A stretch of DNA of 64,000 nucleotides from Streptomyces corallincola (GTDB lineage: Bacteria; Actinomycetota; Actinomycetes; Streptomycetales; Streptomycetaceae). A program made the position numbers and the translations under genes. The notes under the pieces are model-generated. The model was not told the DNA's origin. It saw only the letters and a program-made list of their open reading frames with translations, and did not search any database. Below, piece by piece: positions 53,181 to 64,000 of the stretch (positions are counted from its first letter, which is position 1; the number at the start of each line of letters is the position of its first letter). Location of the stretch: contig NZ_JAHRXF010000002.1 of the NCBI RefSeq assembly GCF_019104725.1, positions 186,001-250,000 of the forward strand, written 5' to 3'.

Positions 53181-53351
53181 GCCGGGGCAGACGCACCCCG
53201 TACGCCCCGGCCCGTCCTGGTCCGGCCGCCCCCGCACAGGGGTGTGCACAGGCGGGTCTGGAACCATCGGCGCCACCCGGAAGTCCTCATCCGTATGCGT
53301 CCGTCGCTAGGGTGTGGGCTGTGATGGCCAGCGAGACCTGTGGGGAAGCCC

Positions 53352-54713
53352 GTGCGTGAATACCTGCTGACGCTCTGCATCACGGCCGCGGTGACGTACC
53401 TGCTGACAGGGCCGGTGCGGAAGTTCGCGATCGTGGCCGGAGCCATGCCGGAGATCCGGGCACGTGACGTGCACCGCGAACCCACTCCGCGCCTCGGCGG
53501 GATCGCCATGTTCTTCGGGCTGTGCGCGGGACTGCTGGTCGCGGACCACCTCACCAACCTGAACGAGGTCTTCGCCAAGTCCAACGAGCCGCGCGCGCTG
53601 CTCTCCGGGGCCGCCCTGATCTGGCTGATCGGCGTCCTGGACGACAAGTTCGAGATCGACGCCCTGATCAAGCTGGGCGGCCAGATGATCGCGGCCGGTG
53701 TGATGGTCATGCAGGGTCTGACCATCCTGTGGCTGCCGATCCCCGGTATCGGCAATGTCGCGCTGACCCAGTGGCAGGGCACGCTGCTCACCGTCGCGCT
53801 GGTCGTCATCACGATCAACGCGGTGAACTTCGTGGACGGCCTGGACGGACTCGCGGCGGGCATGGTGTGCATCGCCTCGGCGGCGTTCTTCCTGTACGCC
53901 TACCGCATGTGGTACTCGTACGGCATCGAGGCGGCGGCCCCGGCGACCCTGTTCGCGGCCATCCTCATGGGCATGTGCATCGGCTTCCTGCCGCACAACA
54001 TGCATCCGGCGCGGATCTTCATGGGCGACTCGGGCTCGATGCTGATCGGGCTGGTGCTCGCGGCCGGTGCGATCTCCGTCACCGGTCAGGTGGACCCGGA
54101 CGCCCTGGCCCTGTTCACGGGTTCCGAGAAGGCGGCCGTGCACCAGACGGTGCCCGTCTACATCCCGCTGCTGCTGCCGCTGACGATCATCGCGGTGCCC
54201 GCCGCCGACCTGGTGCTGGCCATCGTGCGCCGCACCTGGCGGGGCCAGTCGCCGTTCGCCGCCGACCGGGGCCATCTGCACCACCGCCTGCTGGAGATCG
54301 GCCACTCGCACAGCCGCGCCGTGCTGATCATGTACTTCTGGTCCGCGCTGATCGCGTTCGGGGCGCTGGCGTACTCGGTCAACTCGGCGTCCATGTGGAT
54401 CGTGCTGGGTGTCGTCTTCCTCAGCGCGATCGGGCTGGTGCTGCTGTTGCTGCCCCGCTTCACCCCGCGCGTCCCGGTGTGGGCGCAGCGCTTCGTGCCG
54501 CCGCGCTACCGCAGGCGCGGGGTGGCCGGGGCGGAGGCCGAGGACGCGTACGGCGAGCCGGCCGGGGAGGACGCCGGGGACGGCGACGACGGCGACGGTG
54601 ACGGCGATGGGGAGGCGCGAACTCCCGTGGCGGCAGGTGCTCCTGGGACGGGCGGGGCGACCGCGATCGGCTCCCGTTCGCGTCTTACCAAAGGCCGCAA
54701 GGTAAGAATCTGA
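53352..54713 (+). CDS. wecA: Undecaprenyl-phosphate GlcNAc-1-phosphate transferase (WecA/TagO type)
   Basis: 453 residues with about eleven membrane spans. Motifs: VHREPTPRLGGIAMFFG, VLDDKFEIDA, NAVNFVDGLDGLAAG, IFMGDSGSMLIG and DRGHLHHRLLEIGHSHS. It starts lipid-linked wall polymer synthesis by moving GlcNAc-1-P from UDP-GlcNAc to undecaprenyl phosphate. The C-terminus is a low-complexity Asp/Gly tail. GTG at 53352 is used; a GTG four codons earlier is possible. Directly upstream of the ATP synthase operon. Confidence 0.95.
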   Translation: MREYLLTLCITAAVTYLLTGPVRKFAIVAGAMPEIRARDVHREPTPRLGGIAMFFGLCAGLLVADHLTNLNEVFAKSNEPRALLSGAALIWLIGVLDDKFEIDALIKLGGQMIAAGVMVMQGLTILWLPIPGIGNVALTQWQGTLLTVALVVITINAVNFVDGLDGLAAGMVCIASAAFFLYAYRMWYSYGIEAAAPATLFAAILMGMCIGFLPHNMHPARIFMGDSGSMLIGLVLAAGAISVTGQVDPDALALFTGSEKAAVHQTVPVYIPLLLPLTIIAVPAADLVLAIVRRTWRGQSPFAADRGHLHHRLLEIGHSHSRAVLIMYFWSALIAFGALAYSVNSASMWIVLGVVFLSAIGLVLLLLPRFTPRVPVWAQRFVPPRYRRRGVAGAEAEDAYGEPAGEDAGDGDDGDGDGDGEARTPVAAGAPGTGGATAIGSRSRLTKGRKVRI

Positions 54714-54804
54714 CGAGAGCATTGCCAACTCGTGGGGGAACGAACGCCCCTAATACCAGACAAGTCGGCGCGGTTTTCGCGCACACGCGCTCTTTCACTC
54801 TCAT

Positions 54805-54834
54805 GTGTGACAGCGAGCACCCGAACAGGTAAAG
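54805..54834 (+). promoter_or_regulatory. Candidate promoter of the atp operon
   Basis: TGTGAC (54805-54810) and TAAAGA (54829-54834) are 18 bp apart in the 283-bp gap before atpI. TACGGT at 54856-54861 is an alternative -10. Either fits the region; neither is proven. Confidence 0.4.
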
Positions 54835-54996
54835 ACCTCATCAAATAGTTTGTGATACGGTTCACGAGAACCCCGGTGAGGACCGAAGGACCGTAGTGCG
54901 ACGGTCCCTTGGCGTGAGGAATCCAACCCTCCGGCCGGGACTACGCTCGTCCATGACGACACCCCTTCCTGCCCCCGTGAAAGCGGAGTTGCCGCC

Positions 54997-55434
54997 ATGC
55001 CGTCCAATGACGCCCGGAACCTACTGCAGATCGCTGTGCCTTCAGCGGCCGCCGGCGTGATCGCCGTCGCCGTGAGCGCCGCGGTCGCCGGAGGCAAGGG
55101 CGCGCTCGGTGCGGGTATCGGCGCGGTGCTGGCCCTCCTGTTCATGGGAATCGGCCTCTACGTGCTGCAGTGGACGGCGAAAACGCTTCCGCAGCTTTTC
55201 CAGGCGATGGGCCTCATGCTGTACATGGCCCAACTCCTGCTGCTGTTCATCTTCGTCGCGGTTTTCAAGGGCACGTCCCTTTTCAACGGCAGGGCATTCG
55301 CCGCGTCGTTGATCGCCACGACCGTCGTGTGGATGGCCGCGCAGGCCCGCGCGCATCTCAAGGCCAAGATCTTCTACATCGATCCGGACTCCGCGAAGAA
55401 CGAGAAGCGCGAGAAGACCGGACCGTCGTCGTGA
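54997..55434 (+). CDS. atpI: ATP synthase protein I
   Basis: 145 residues with four hydrophobic segments (AVPSAAAGVIAVAVSAAVAG, GAGIGAVLALLFMGIGLYVL, AMGLMLYMAQLLLLFIFVAVF, and a fourth) and a basic C-terminus. It has no signal motif; its position ahead of atpB defines it as the assembly or Mg-uptake accessory AtpI. 225 bp separate it from atpB. Confidence 0.9.
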   Translation: MPSNDARNLLQIAVPSAAAGVIAVAVSAAVAGGKGALGAGIGAVLALLFMGIGLYVLQWTAKTLPQLFQAMGLMLYMAQLLLLFIFVAVFKGTSLFNGRAFAASLIATTVVWMAAQARAHLKAKIFYIDPDSAKNEKREKTGPSS

Positions 55435-55659
55435 AGGGTAGGGGCGGGATAAAGGTCCGCGGGATCTCCTGCTATCGTCCGGTGCCAACTGCGGCATCGC
55501 GGGCGCGGGCATCCGAGCTGACGCCTGTGCGAACGCGAGGCTCGATGCCCCCCAGCCGCCCCCACACCCGTCACACCAGTCCGGTGCCGACCAGCGGCCC
55601 TGTGCCGCGCCGACACAACGAGGTTGCCGTACCCATGCGTCATGCCGAAGGAGCCCGCG

Positions 55660-56478
55660 GTGAGTGCTGACCAGACCCAGCTCGCCTTCGACTGGAGTTG
55701 CCGGATCCTGTCCGACAACGGGTGCGGCTTCCCGGCTCCGGGCCTGCACTCCTTCCTGTTCAAGCCGCTCGCCACGGTCGGCGGCTTCGAGTTCAACAAG
55801 GTGATGCTGCTCGCGCTGCTCACCTCCGTGCTGGTCGTCGCGTTCTTCTGGGCCGCGTTCGGCAAGGCGAAGGTCGTCCCCGGCAAGCTCCAGCTCGTCG
55901 CCGAGGCCGGCTACGACTTCGTGCGCCGCGGCATCGTCTACGAGACGCTCGGCAAGCGCGAGGGCGAGAAGTGGGTGCCGCTCATGGTCTCCCTCTTCTT
56001 CTTCATCTGGATCATGAACATCTGGTCCGTGATCCCGCTGGCCCAGTTCCCGGTCTCCTCGGTCTTCGCCTATCCGCTCGTCCTGGCCCTGCTGGTCTGG
56101 GTGCTCTGGATCGGCCTGACCTTCAAGCGGCACGGTTTCGTCGGGTTCTTCAAGAACATCACCGGCTACGACAAGTCGCTCGGCGCGGTGCTCCCGCTGG
56201 TCATGCTCATCGAGTTCTTCTCGAACCTGCTGGTGCGCCCCTTCACGCACGCGGTCCGGCTCTTCGCCAACATGTTCGCCGGTCACCTGATGCTGGTGAT
56301 GTTCACCGTCGCCTCCTGGTACCTGCTGAACAGCTGGTTCATCCCGGCCGCCGGTGTCTCGTTCGTGATGAGCATCGCGATGATCCTCTTCGAGCTCTTC
56401 GTGCAGGCCGTCCAGGCGTACGTGTTCGTGCTCCTCGCCTGCTCCTACATCCAGGGCGCCGTCGCCGAGCACCACTGA
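55660..56478 (+). CDS. atpB: ATP synthase Fo subunit a
   Basis: 272 residues, five to six membrane helices. The essential arginine lies in LLVRPFTHAVRLFANMFAGHLML, and FVQAVQAYVFVLLACSYI is the C-terminal helix. GTG at 55660 with AAGGAGCC upstream; a longer ATG frame from 55624 is less likely. Forms the proton half-channels against the c-ring. Confidence 0.97.
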   Translation: MSADQTQLAFDWSCRILSDNGCGFPAPGLHSFLFKPLATVGGFEFNKVMLLALLTSVLVVAFFWAAFGKAKVVPGKLQLVAEAGYDFVRRGIVYETLGKREGEKWVPLMVSLFFFIWIMNIWSVIPLAQFPVSSVFAYPLVLALLVWVLWIGLTFKRHGFVGFFKNITGYDKSLGAVLPLVMLIEFFSNLLVRPFTHAVRLFANMFAGHLMLVMFTVASWYLLNSWFIPAAGVSFVMSIAMILFELFVQAVQAYVFVLLACSYIQGAVAEHH

Positions 56479-56535
56479 GCGTCCCCGCCCGCACCACCCC
56501 CGAACGTCCGGTGGCCAACCCCCACCGGTCCGTAA

Positions 56536-56793
<258 letters not shown>

Positions 56794-56831
56794 GACCCCC
56801 GTACCGGCACGTATAGACGAAAGGCACTGAT

Positions 56832-57383
56832 GTGATCGCCAACCTGGTACAGCTGGCGGCCGAGGAGACCGAGCAGAACCCGCTCATCCCGGCCGGTCCC
56901 GAGCTGCTCGTCGGCGCCGTCGCCTTCGCCATCGTGTTCTTCTTCTTCTGGAAGAAGCTCCTCCCGAACATCAACAAGGTTCTGGAAGAGCGCCGCGCGG
57001 CGATCGAAGGCGGCATCGAAGAGGCCGACGCCATGAAGGTCGAGGCCCAGAGCGTCCTTGAGCAGTACAAGGCACAGCTCGCCGAGGCCCGGCACGAGGC
57101 GGCCCGGCTGCGCCAGGAGGCGCAGGAGCAGGGTGCCACCCTCATCGCGGAGATGCGGGCCGAAGGCCAGCGGCAGCGCGAGGAGATCGTGACCGCCGGC
57201 CACGCGCAGATCGACGCCGACCGCAAGGCCGCCGCGTCCGCGCTGCGGCAGGACGTCGGCAAGCTGGCCACCGAGCTGGCCGGCAAGCTGGTCGGTGAGT
57301 CCCTGGAGGACCACGCCCGCCAGAGCCGCGTCATCGACCGCTTCCTCGACGAGCTCGAGGAGAAGGCCGAGGCCACGCGATGA
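56832..57383 (+). CDS. atpF: ATP synthase Fo subunit b
   Basis: 183 residues. One N-terminal membrane helix (LVGAVAFAIVFFFFWKKLLPN) and a long charged helix that dimerises as the stator stalk. GTG at 56832. Overlaps atpH by four bases (ATGA). Confidence 0.97.
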   Translation: MIANLVQLAAEETEQNPLIPAGPELLVGAVAFAIVFFFFWKKLLPNINKVLEERRAAIEGGIEEADAMKVEAQSVLEQYKAQLAEARHEAARLRQEAQEQGATLIAEMRAEGQRQREEIVTAGHAQIDADRKAAASALRQDVGKLATELAGKLVGESLEDHARQSRVIDRFLDELEEKAEATR

Positions 57384-58195
57384 ACGGAGCGAGCCGCGAC
57401 GCCCTGTCCGCCGGACGCGACCGCCTGGACACGCTCACGGACTCCACGTCCGTGGACGCCGTGCGGCTCGCCGACGAGCTGGCGGCCGTCACCGCGCTGC
57501 TCGACCGCGAGCCCAGCCTGCGCCGGGTCCTCACCGACCCGGCGCAGCCCGGCGAGGCCAAGGCCGAACTGGTCCGCCGCCTGGTCGGCGGCCAAATCGG
57601 GGAGACCACCCTCGACGTGGTCTCCGGTCTGGTCCGCGCCCGCTGGTCGCAGCCCCGCGACCTGGTGGACAGCCTGGAGCAGCTGGCCGACATCGCGGAC
57701 CTCACCGCCGCGGAGAAGTCGGGCACGCTCGACGACGTGGAGGACGAGCTGTTCCGGTTCGGCCGGATCGTCAGCTCCAACACCGCGCTGCGTGCCGCGC
57801 TGACCGACCGGTCCGCGAGCACCGCCGCGCAGGCGGAGCTGCTGCGCCGCCTCCTCGGCGGCCGGGCCAAGCCCGCCACCGAGCGTCTGGTCGTCCGTCT
57901 CGTCACCGCGCCGCGCGGACGTAGCCTGGAATCGGGACTGGAGTCCCTGTCCAAGCTCGCCGCCGAGCGCCGGGACCGGCTCGTGGCGACGGTGACCTCC
58001 GCGGTACCGCTGAGCGACCCGCAGCGGCGGCGCCTGGGCGACGCCCTGGCGAAGCTCTACGGCCGCCGGATGCACCTGAACCTGGACGTGGACGCCGATG
58101 TCATCGGCGGCATCCGGGTGCAGGTCGGTGATGAGGTCATCAACGGTTCGCTCGCGGACCGCCTGGACGACGCCGCCCGCCGCATGGCGAGCTAG
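57380..58195 (+). CDS. atpH: ATP synthase F1 subunit delta
   Basis: 271 residues, longer than E. coli delta (177) as in other actinobacteria. OSCP/delta pattern ends VIGGIRVQVGDEVINGSLADRLDDAARRM. Links the b stalk to F1. Translationally coupled to atpF. Confidence 0.97.
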   Translation: MNGASRDALSAGRDRLDTLTDSTSVDAVRLADELAAVTALLDREPSLRRVLTDPAQPGEAKAELVRRLVGGQIGETTLDVVSGLVRARWSQPRDLVDSLEQLADIADLTAAEKSGTLDDVEDELFRFGRIVSSNTALRAALTDRSASTAAQAELLRRLLGGRAKPATERLVVRLVTAPRGRSLESGLESLSKLAAERRDRLVATVTSAVPLSDPQRRRLGDALAKLYGRRMHLNLDVDADVIGGIRVQVGDEVINGSLADRLDDAARRMAS

Positions 58196-58318
58196 CAGCA
58201 ACTCAACAGATACGTCTACGGCCCTGGTTGGGCCGTGCAGAGGATTCACCTCGTACGGGGGGAATCCCGATCCCCCCAAGTGAAACTTCGGGCCCAACAA
58301 GGAGAGCAGGGAACCCAG

Positions 58319-59911
<1,593 letters not shown>

Positions 59912-59933
59912 CGTAAAGGAAGGGACCTGACTC

Positions 59934-60851
59934 ATGGGAGCCCAGCTCCGGGTCTACAAGCGTCGCATCCGATCCGTCACCGCGACCAAGAAGATCACCA
60001 AGGCGATGGAGATGATCGCCGCCTCGCGCGTCGTCAAGGCGCAGCGCAAGGTTGCGGCCTCCGCGCCGTACGCGACCGAGCTGACGCGCGCGGTCACGGC
60101 GGTCGGAACGGGTTCGAACACCAAGCACCCGCTCACCACCGAGGCGCAGAACCCGGCCCGTGCCGCGGTCCTGCTCCTCACCAGCGACCGCGGTCTGGCC
60201 GGCGCCTTCAACTCCAACTCCATCAAGGCCGCGGAGCAGCTCACCGCGCGCCTGGAGCGTGACGGCAAGCAGGTGGACACGTACATCGTCGGCCGCCGCG
60301 GTGTCGCCCACTACAACTTCCGCGAGCGCAAGGTCGCGGAGTCGTGGACGGGCTTCACCGACGAGCCGTCGTACGCGGACGCCAAGCGGGTCGCGGCGCC
60401 CCTGATCGAGGCCATCGAGAAGGAGACGGCGGACGGCGGCGTGGACGAACTCCACATCGTCTACACCGAGTTCGTCTCGATGATGACGCAGACGGCGCTG
60501 GACGCGCGGCTCCTGCCGCTGCGTCTGGACGAGGTCGCGGCGGAGGCGGCCCCCAAGGGCGAGATCCTTCCGCTGTACGACTTCGAGCCGTCCGCCGAGG
60601 ACGTTCTCGACGCGCTGCTGCCGCGGTACGTCGAGAGCCGGATCTACAACGCGCTGCTCCAGTCGGCCGCTTCGAAGCACGCCGCCACCCGGCGTGCGAT
60701 GAAGTCGGCCACCGACAACGCCGGTGAGCTGATCAACACGCTCTCCCGGCTTGCCAACGCGGCCCGCCAGGCCGAAATCACCCAGGAAATCAGCGAGATC
60801 GTCGGTGGCGCCAGCGCCCTGGCCGACGCCACCGCGGGGAGTGACCGATAA
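59934..60851 (+). CDS. atpG: ATP synthase F1 subunit gamma
   Basis: 305 residues. N-terminal [28 protein letters not shown] and the C-terminal coil [41 protein letters not shown] form the central shaft. Its TAA directly abuts the atpD ATG. Confidence 0.98.
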   Translation: MGAQLRVYKRRIRSVTATKKITKAMEMIAASRVVKAQRKVAASAPYATELTRAVTAVGTGSNTKHPLTTEAQNPARAAVLLLTSDRGLAGAFNSNSIKAAEQLTARLERDGKQVDTYIVGRRGVAHYNFRERKVAESWTGFTDEPSYADAKRVAAPLIEAIEKETADGGVDELHIVYTEFVSMMTQTALDARLLPLRLDEVAAEAAPKGEILPLYDFEPSAEDVLDALLPRYVESRIYNALLQSAASKHAATRRAMKSATDNAGELINTLSRLANAARQAEITQEISEIVGGASALADATAGSDR

Positions 60852-62288
<1,437 letters not shown>

Positions 62289-62303
62289 CCCCCGTGCTCG
62301 TCC

Positions 62304-62332
62304 GGAGGGGGCGGGTGTGTCCCGCCCCCTCC
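62304..62332 (+). other. Intercistronic hairpin between atpD and atpC
   Basis: A perfect 12-bp stem GGAGGGGGCGGG with its complement around TGTGT, followed by a second 8-bp stem (62359-62366 with 62373-62380, CACCCGGC/GCCGGGTG) just before the atpC site. Without a T-run these may partly attenuate transcription, or stabilise the atpD end, and so reduce epsilon production. Confidence 0.6.
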
Positions 62333-62399
62333 GTCACGCCCCCTAGAATTGACCCCAACACCCGGCACTACCGCCGGGTGGTGACCCGAGGAGCCACCC

Positions 62400-62777
62400 T
62401 TGGCTGCTGAGCTGCACGTCGAGCTGGTCGCCGCGGACCGCCAGGTCTGGTCCGGCGAGGCCACCCTGGTCGTCGCGCGTACCACGTCCGGCGACATCGG
62501 CGTCATGCCCGGTCACCAGCCGCTGCTGGGTGTGCTGGAGTCGGGCCCGGTGACCATCCGCACGAGTGACGGCGGGACGGTCGTCGCCGCCGTGCACGGC
62601 GGTTTCGTCTCGTTCGCGGACAACAAGCTATCCCTGCTGGCCGAGGTCGCCGAGCTCTCCGACGAGATCGACGTCCAGCGCGCCGAGCAGGAACTGGAGC
62701 GCGCGAAGGCGGAGGACGACGACGAGGCCAAGCGCCGCGCCGATGTCCGCCTCCGGGCGGCGACGGCGGCGCGTTGA
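62400..62777 (+). CDS. atpC: ATP synthase F1 subunit epsilon
   Basis: 125 residues: AAELHVELVAADRQVWSGEATLVVARTTSGDIGVMPGHQPLLGVL, the beta-sandwich, and a C-terminal helix pair AEQELERAKAEDDDEAKRRADVRLRAA. Start TTG at 62400 after CGAGGAG. Last gene of the atp operon. Confidence 0.97.
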   Translation: MAAELHVELVAADRQVWSGEATLVVARTTSGDIGVMPGHQPLLGVLESGPVTIRTSDGGTVVAAVHGGFVSFADNKLSLLAEVAELSDEIDVQRAEQELERAKAEDDDEAKRRADVRLRAATAAR

Positions 62778-62802
62778 CCCACCGCGCCGCGTGATGACGT
62801 CA

Positions 62803-62867
62803 CTCAGCCGCGGTCGGTCCGGAGCAATCCGGACCGACCGCGGCTGAGGCGGATGTGGGTGTTTTTT
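62803..62867 (+). terminator. Terminator of the atp operon
   Basis: A perfect 21-bp stem (62803-62823 with 62828-62848, arm beginning CTCAGCCGCGGTCGGTCC) closed by a GCAA tetraloop, and a run of six T (62862-62867) 13 bases further on. A very stable hairpin. Confidence 0.92.
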
Positions 62868-62925
62868 CCGTTCCATTACCTGATAGTTCGCGTTCAGTTC
62901 CCCGCAGGGGAGACGAGGAGGGTCG

Positions 62926-63378
62926 GTGCCGATGGTCCTCGCTCTGACCGTGTGCGGGATCGTGGTCGTGCTCGCGGCCCTGGGACTCTTCCTGTTCGGG
63001 CTGCGCCGCAGACTGATCCAGCGCTCCGGCGGGACCTTCGACTGTTCGCTGCGCTGGGACGTCACCGGTCCCGGCGACACCGGTGGCAAGGGCTGGAGCT
63101 ACGGCGTCGCCCGCTACAACGGCGACCGCATCGAGTGGTACCGCGTCTTCTCCTACGCGCCGCGTCCGCGCCGCACGCTGGAGCGCGCCGCGATCGAGGT
63201 CGCCGGCCGCCGCCTGCCCGAGGGCGAGGAGGAACTGGCCCTGCTCTCCGACGCGGTCGTCCTGACCTGTGTGCACCGGGGCACCCGGCTCGAACTGGCG
63301 ATGAGCGAGGACGCGTTGACGGGGTTCCTGGCGTGGCTGGAGGCTGCCCCGCCCGGACAGAGGGTGAACGTCGCGTAG
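62926..63378 (+). CDS. DUF2550 membrane protein
   Basis: 150 residues: one N-terminal membrane helix (VLALTVCGIVVVLAALGLFLFGL) and a cytoplasmic beta-rich domain with RSGGTFDCSLRW, KGWSYGVARYNGDRIEWYRVFSYAPRPRRTLERA. DUF2550 follows the atp operon in many actinobacteria; function unknown. GTG with GGAGGG upstream. Its stop codon lies inside the following hairpin. Confidence 0.9.
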   Translation: MPMVLALTVCGIVVVLAALGLFLFGLRRRLIQRSGGTFDCSLRWDVTGPGDTGGKGWSYGVARYNGDRIEWYRVFSYAPRPRRTLERAAIEVAGRRLPEGEEELALLSDAVVLTCVHRGTRLELAMSEDALTGFLAWLEAAPPGQRVNVA

Positions 63379-63393
63379 CGGCGTTCACCCTCT
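63359..63393. terminator. Hairpin terminator at the DUF2550/chitinase convergence
   Basis: A 12-bp stem AGAGGGTGAACG (63359-63370) with its complement (63382-63393) contains the DUF2550 stop codon in its loop. It lies between convergent genes. Confidence 0.8.
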
Positions 63394-63410
63394 GCCGTAC
63401 CGCGTGCGGG

Positions 63411-64000
63411 TTACGAGATGCCGTTGCTGAGCGCGGTCACGAGTTCGCCGTTGGCGGTGTCACCGCTGAACTCCCAGAAGAACGCGCCGCCGAGGCCCTG
63501 GTTCTTCGCCCAGGCCATCTTGGTGCCGATGGTGGCCGGGGTGTCGTAGGACCACCAGTTGCTGCCGCAGTGCGCGTAGGCGGTGCCCGCGATGGTGCCG
63601 GTGACCGGGCAGGACGTCTTGAGCACCTTGTAGTCGGCGATACCGGCCTCGGGGGTGCTGGGCGCCGGTCCGGTGGCGGTGCCGCCGGGGGCGTCCTGGG
63701 TGACGCCGGTCCAGCCTCGCCCGTAGAACCCGATGCCGATCAGCAGCTTGTTCGCGGCGACGCCCTTGGAGCGGAACTTGGCTATGGCGTCCGCCGTGTT
63801 GAAGCCCGCCTGCGGGATGCCGGGGTACGAGGTGAGCGGGGAGTGCGGGGCGGTCGGGCCCTGGGCGTTGAAGCCGCCGAAGAAGTCGTACGTCATCACG
63901 TTGTACCAGTTGACGTACTGCGCGGCGACCGCGTAGTCGGCCGCGTCGATCTTGCCGCCGCTGGAGGCGTCGGCGGTGACGGCCGAGGTGATCAGGTAGT
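63411..64000 (-). CDS. GH18 chitinase, C-terminal part (partial)
   Basis: About 196 residues visible; the start lies beyond the right edge. Typical Streptomyces GH18 features: QYVNWYNVMTYDFFGGFN (YxxxMTYD motif), LLIGIGFYGRGWTG, and GTKMAWAKNQGLGGAFFWEFSGDTANGEL. The catalytic DxxDxDxE motif is upstream of this part. Secreted hydrolysis of chitin is expected. Confidence 0.93.
   Translation of the reverse strand, partial: YLITSAVTADASSGGKIDAADYAVAAQYVNWYNVMTYDFFGGFNAQGPTAPHSPLTSYPGIPQAGFNTADAIAKFRSKGVAANKLLIGIGFYGRGWTGVTQDAPGGTATGPAPSTPEAGIADYKVLKTSCPVTGTIAGTAYAHCGSNWWSYDTPATIGTKMAWAKNQGLGGAFFWEFSGDTANGELVTALSNGIS

Overview
The window is a very G+C-rich, gene-dense actinobacterial chromosome segment, almost certainly from a Streptomyces species. 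Support comes from the gene families present (a cvnABCD conservon, a fused 2-oxoglutarate decarboxylase/dehydrogenase, a DUF6104-like protein, an ArgS-like NrtL), from frequent GTG/TTG starts, and from a backbone order lysA-hom-thrC-thrB-rho-LCP-rpmE-prfA-prmC-sua5-ptp-glyA-wecA-atpIBEFHAGDC that matches the known Streptomyces core chromosome.

Layout. 0-13 kb: a PadR/DUF4097 envelope-stress-type pair with a clear operator, the TCA-cycle enzyme Kgd/SucA, an OmpR-type two-component system, a spermidine-synthase-like protein, a rhomboid-like membrane protein, and Lon protease with an HspR-type (HAIR) operator. 13-22 kb: a secreted GH25 lysozyme, a MarR regulator, a 164-bp palindromic element, a PP2C-like protein, and a complete conservon (cvnA-D) followed by a StyA-like flavin monooxygenase. 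22.4-23.7 kb: a compact RiPP locus made of a 26-codon precursor gene whose peptide ends in AWYIWF, followed by a divergent cytochrome P450. This is the hallmark of an atropopeptide (tryptorubin-type) cluster and is the most interesting item here. 24-31 kb: an NlpC/P60 hydrolase, a diiron oxygenase-TetR operon, an accessory SEDS/PBP pair and a NERD-like protein. 31-37 kb: LigD polymerase and Ku (NHEJ), a SWIM-domain pair and tRNA-Arg(CCG). 37-44 kb: a stand-alone receiver, NrtL, and Lys/Thr biosynthesis. 44-54 kb: Rho, an LCP ligase, ribosomal L31, release factor 1 and its methylase, the tRNA t6A enzyme, a Cys-to-Ser PTP-like protein, SHMT and WecA. 55-63 kb: the whole F1Fo ATP synthase operon, a DUF2550 protein and the C-terminal part of a GH18 chitinase that runs off the right edge.

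How they work together. The right half is housekeeping: aspartate-family amino acids, translation termination, transcription termination, cell-wall precursors and energy. The left half carries accessory signalling, wall hydrolases and one small specialised-metabolism locus inserted between conserved genes. Several regulatory sites are readable directly: a PadR operator overlapping a -10 box, HAIR at lon, a TetR palindrome, and perfect hairpin terminators after kgd, lon, rho, rpmE and atpC. All coordinates and motifs were read by eye; no database search was run.
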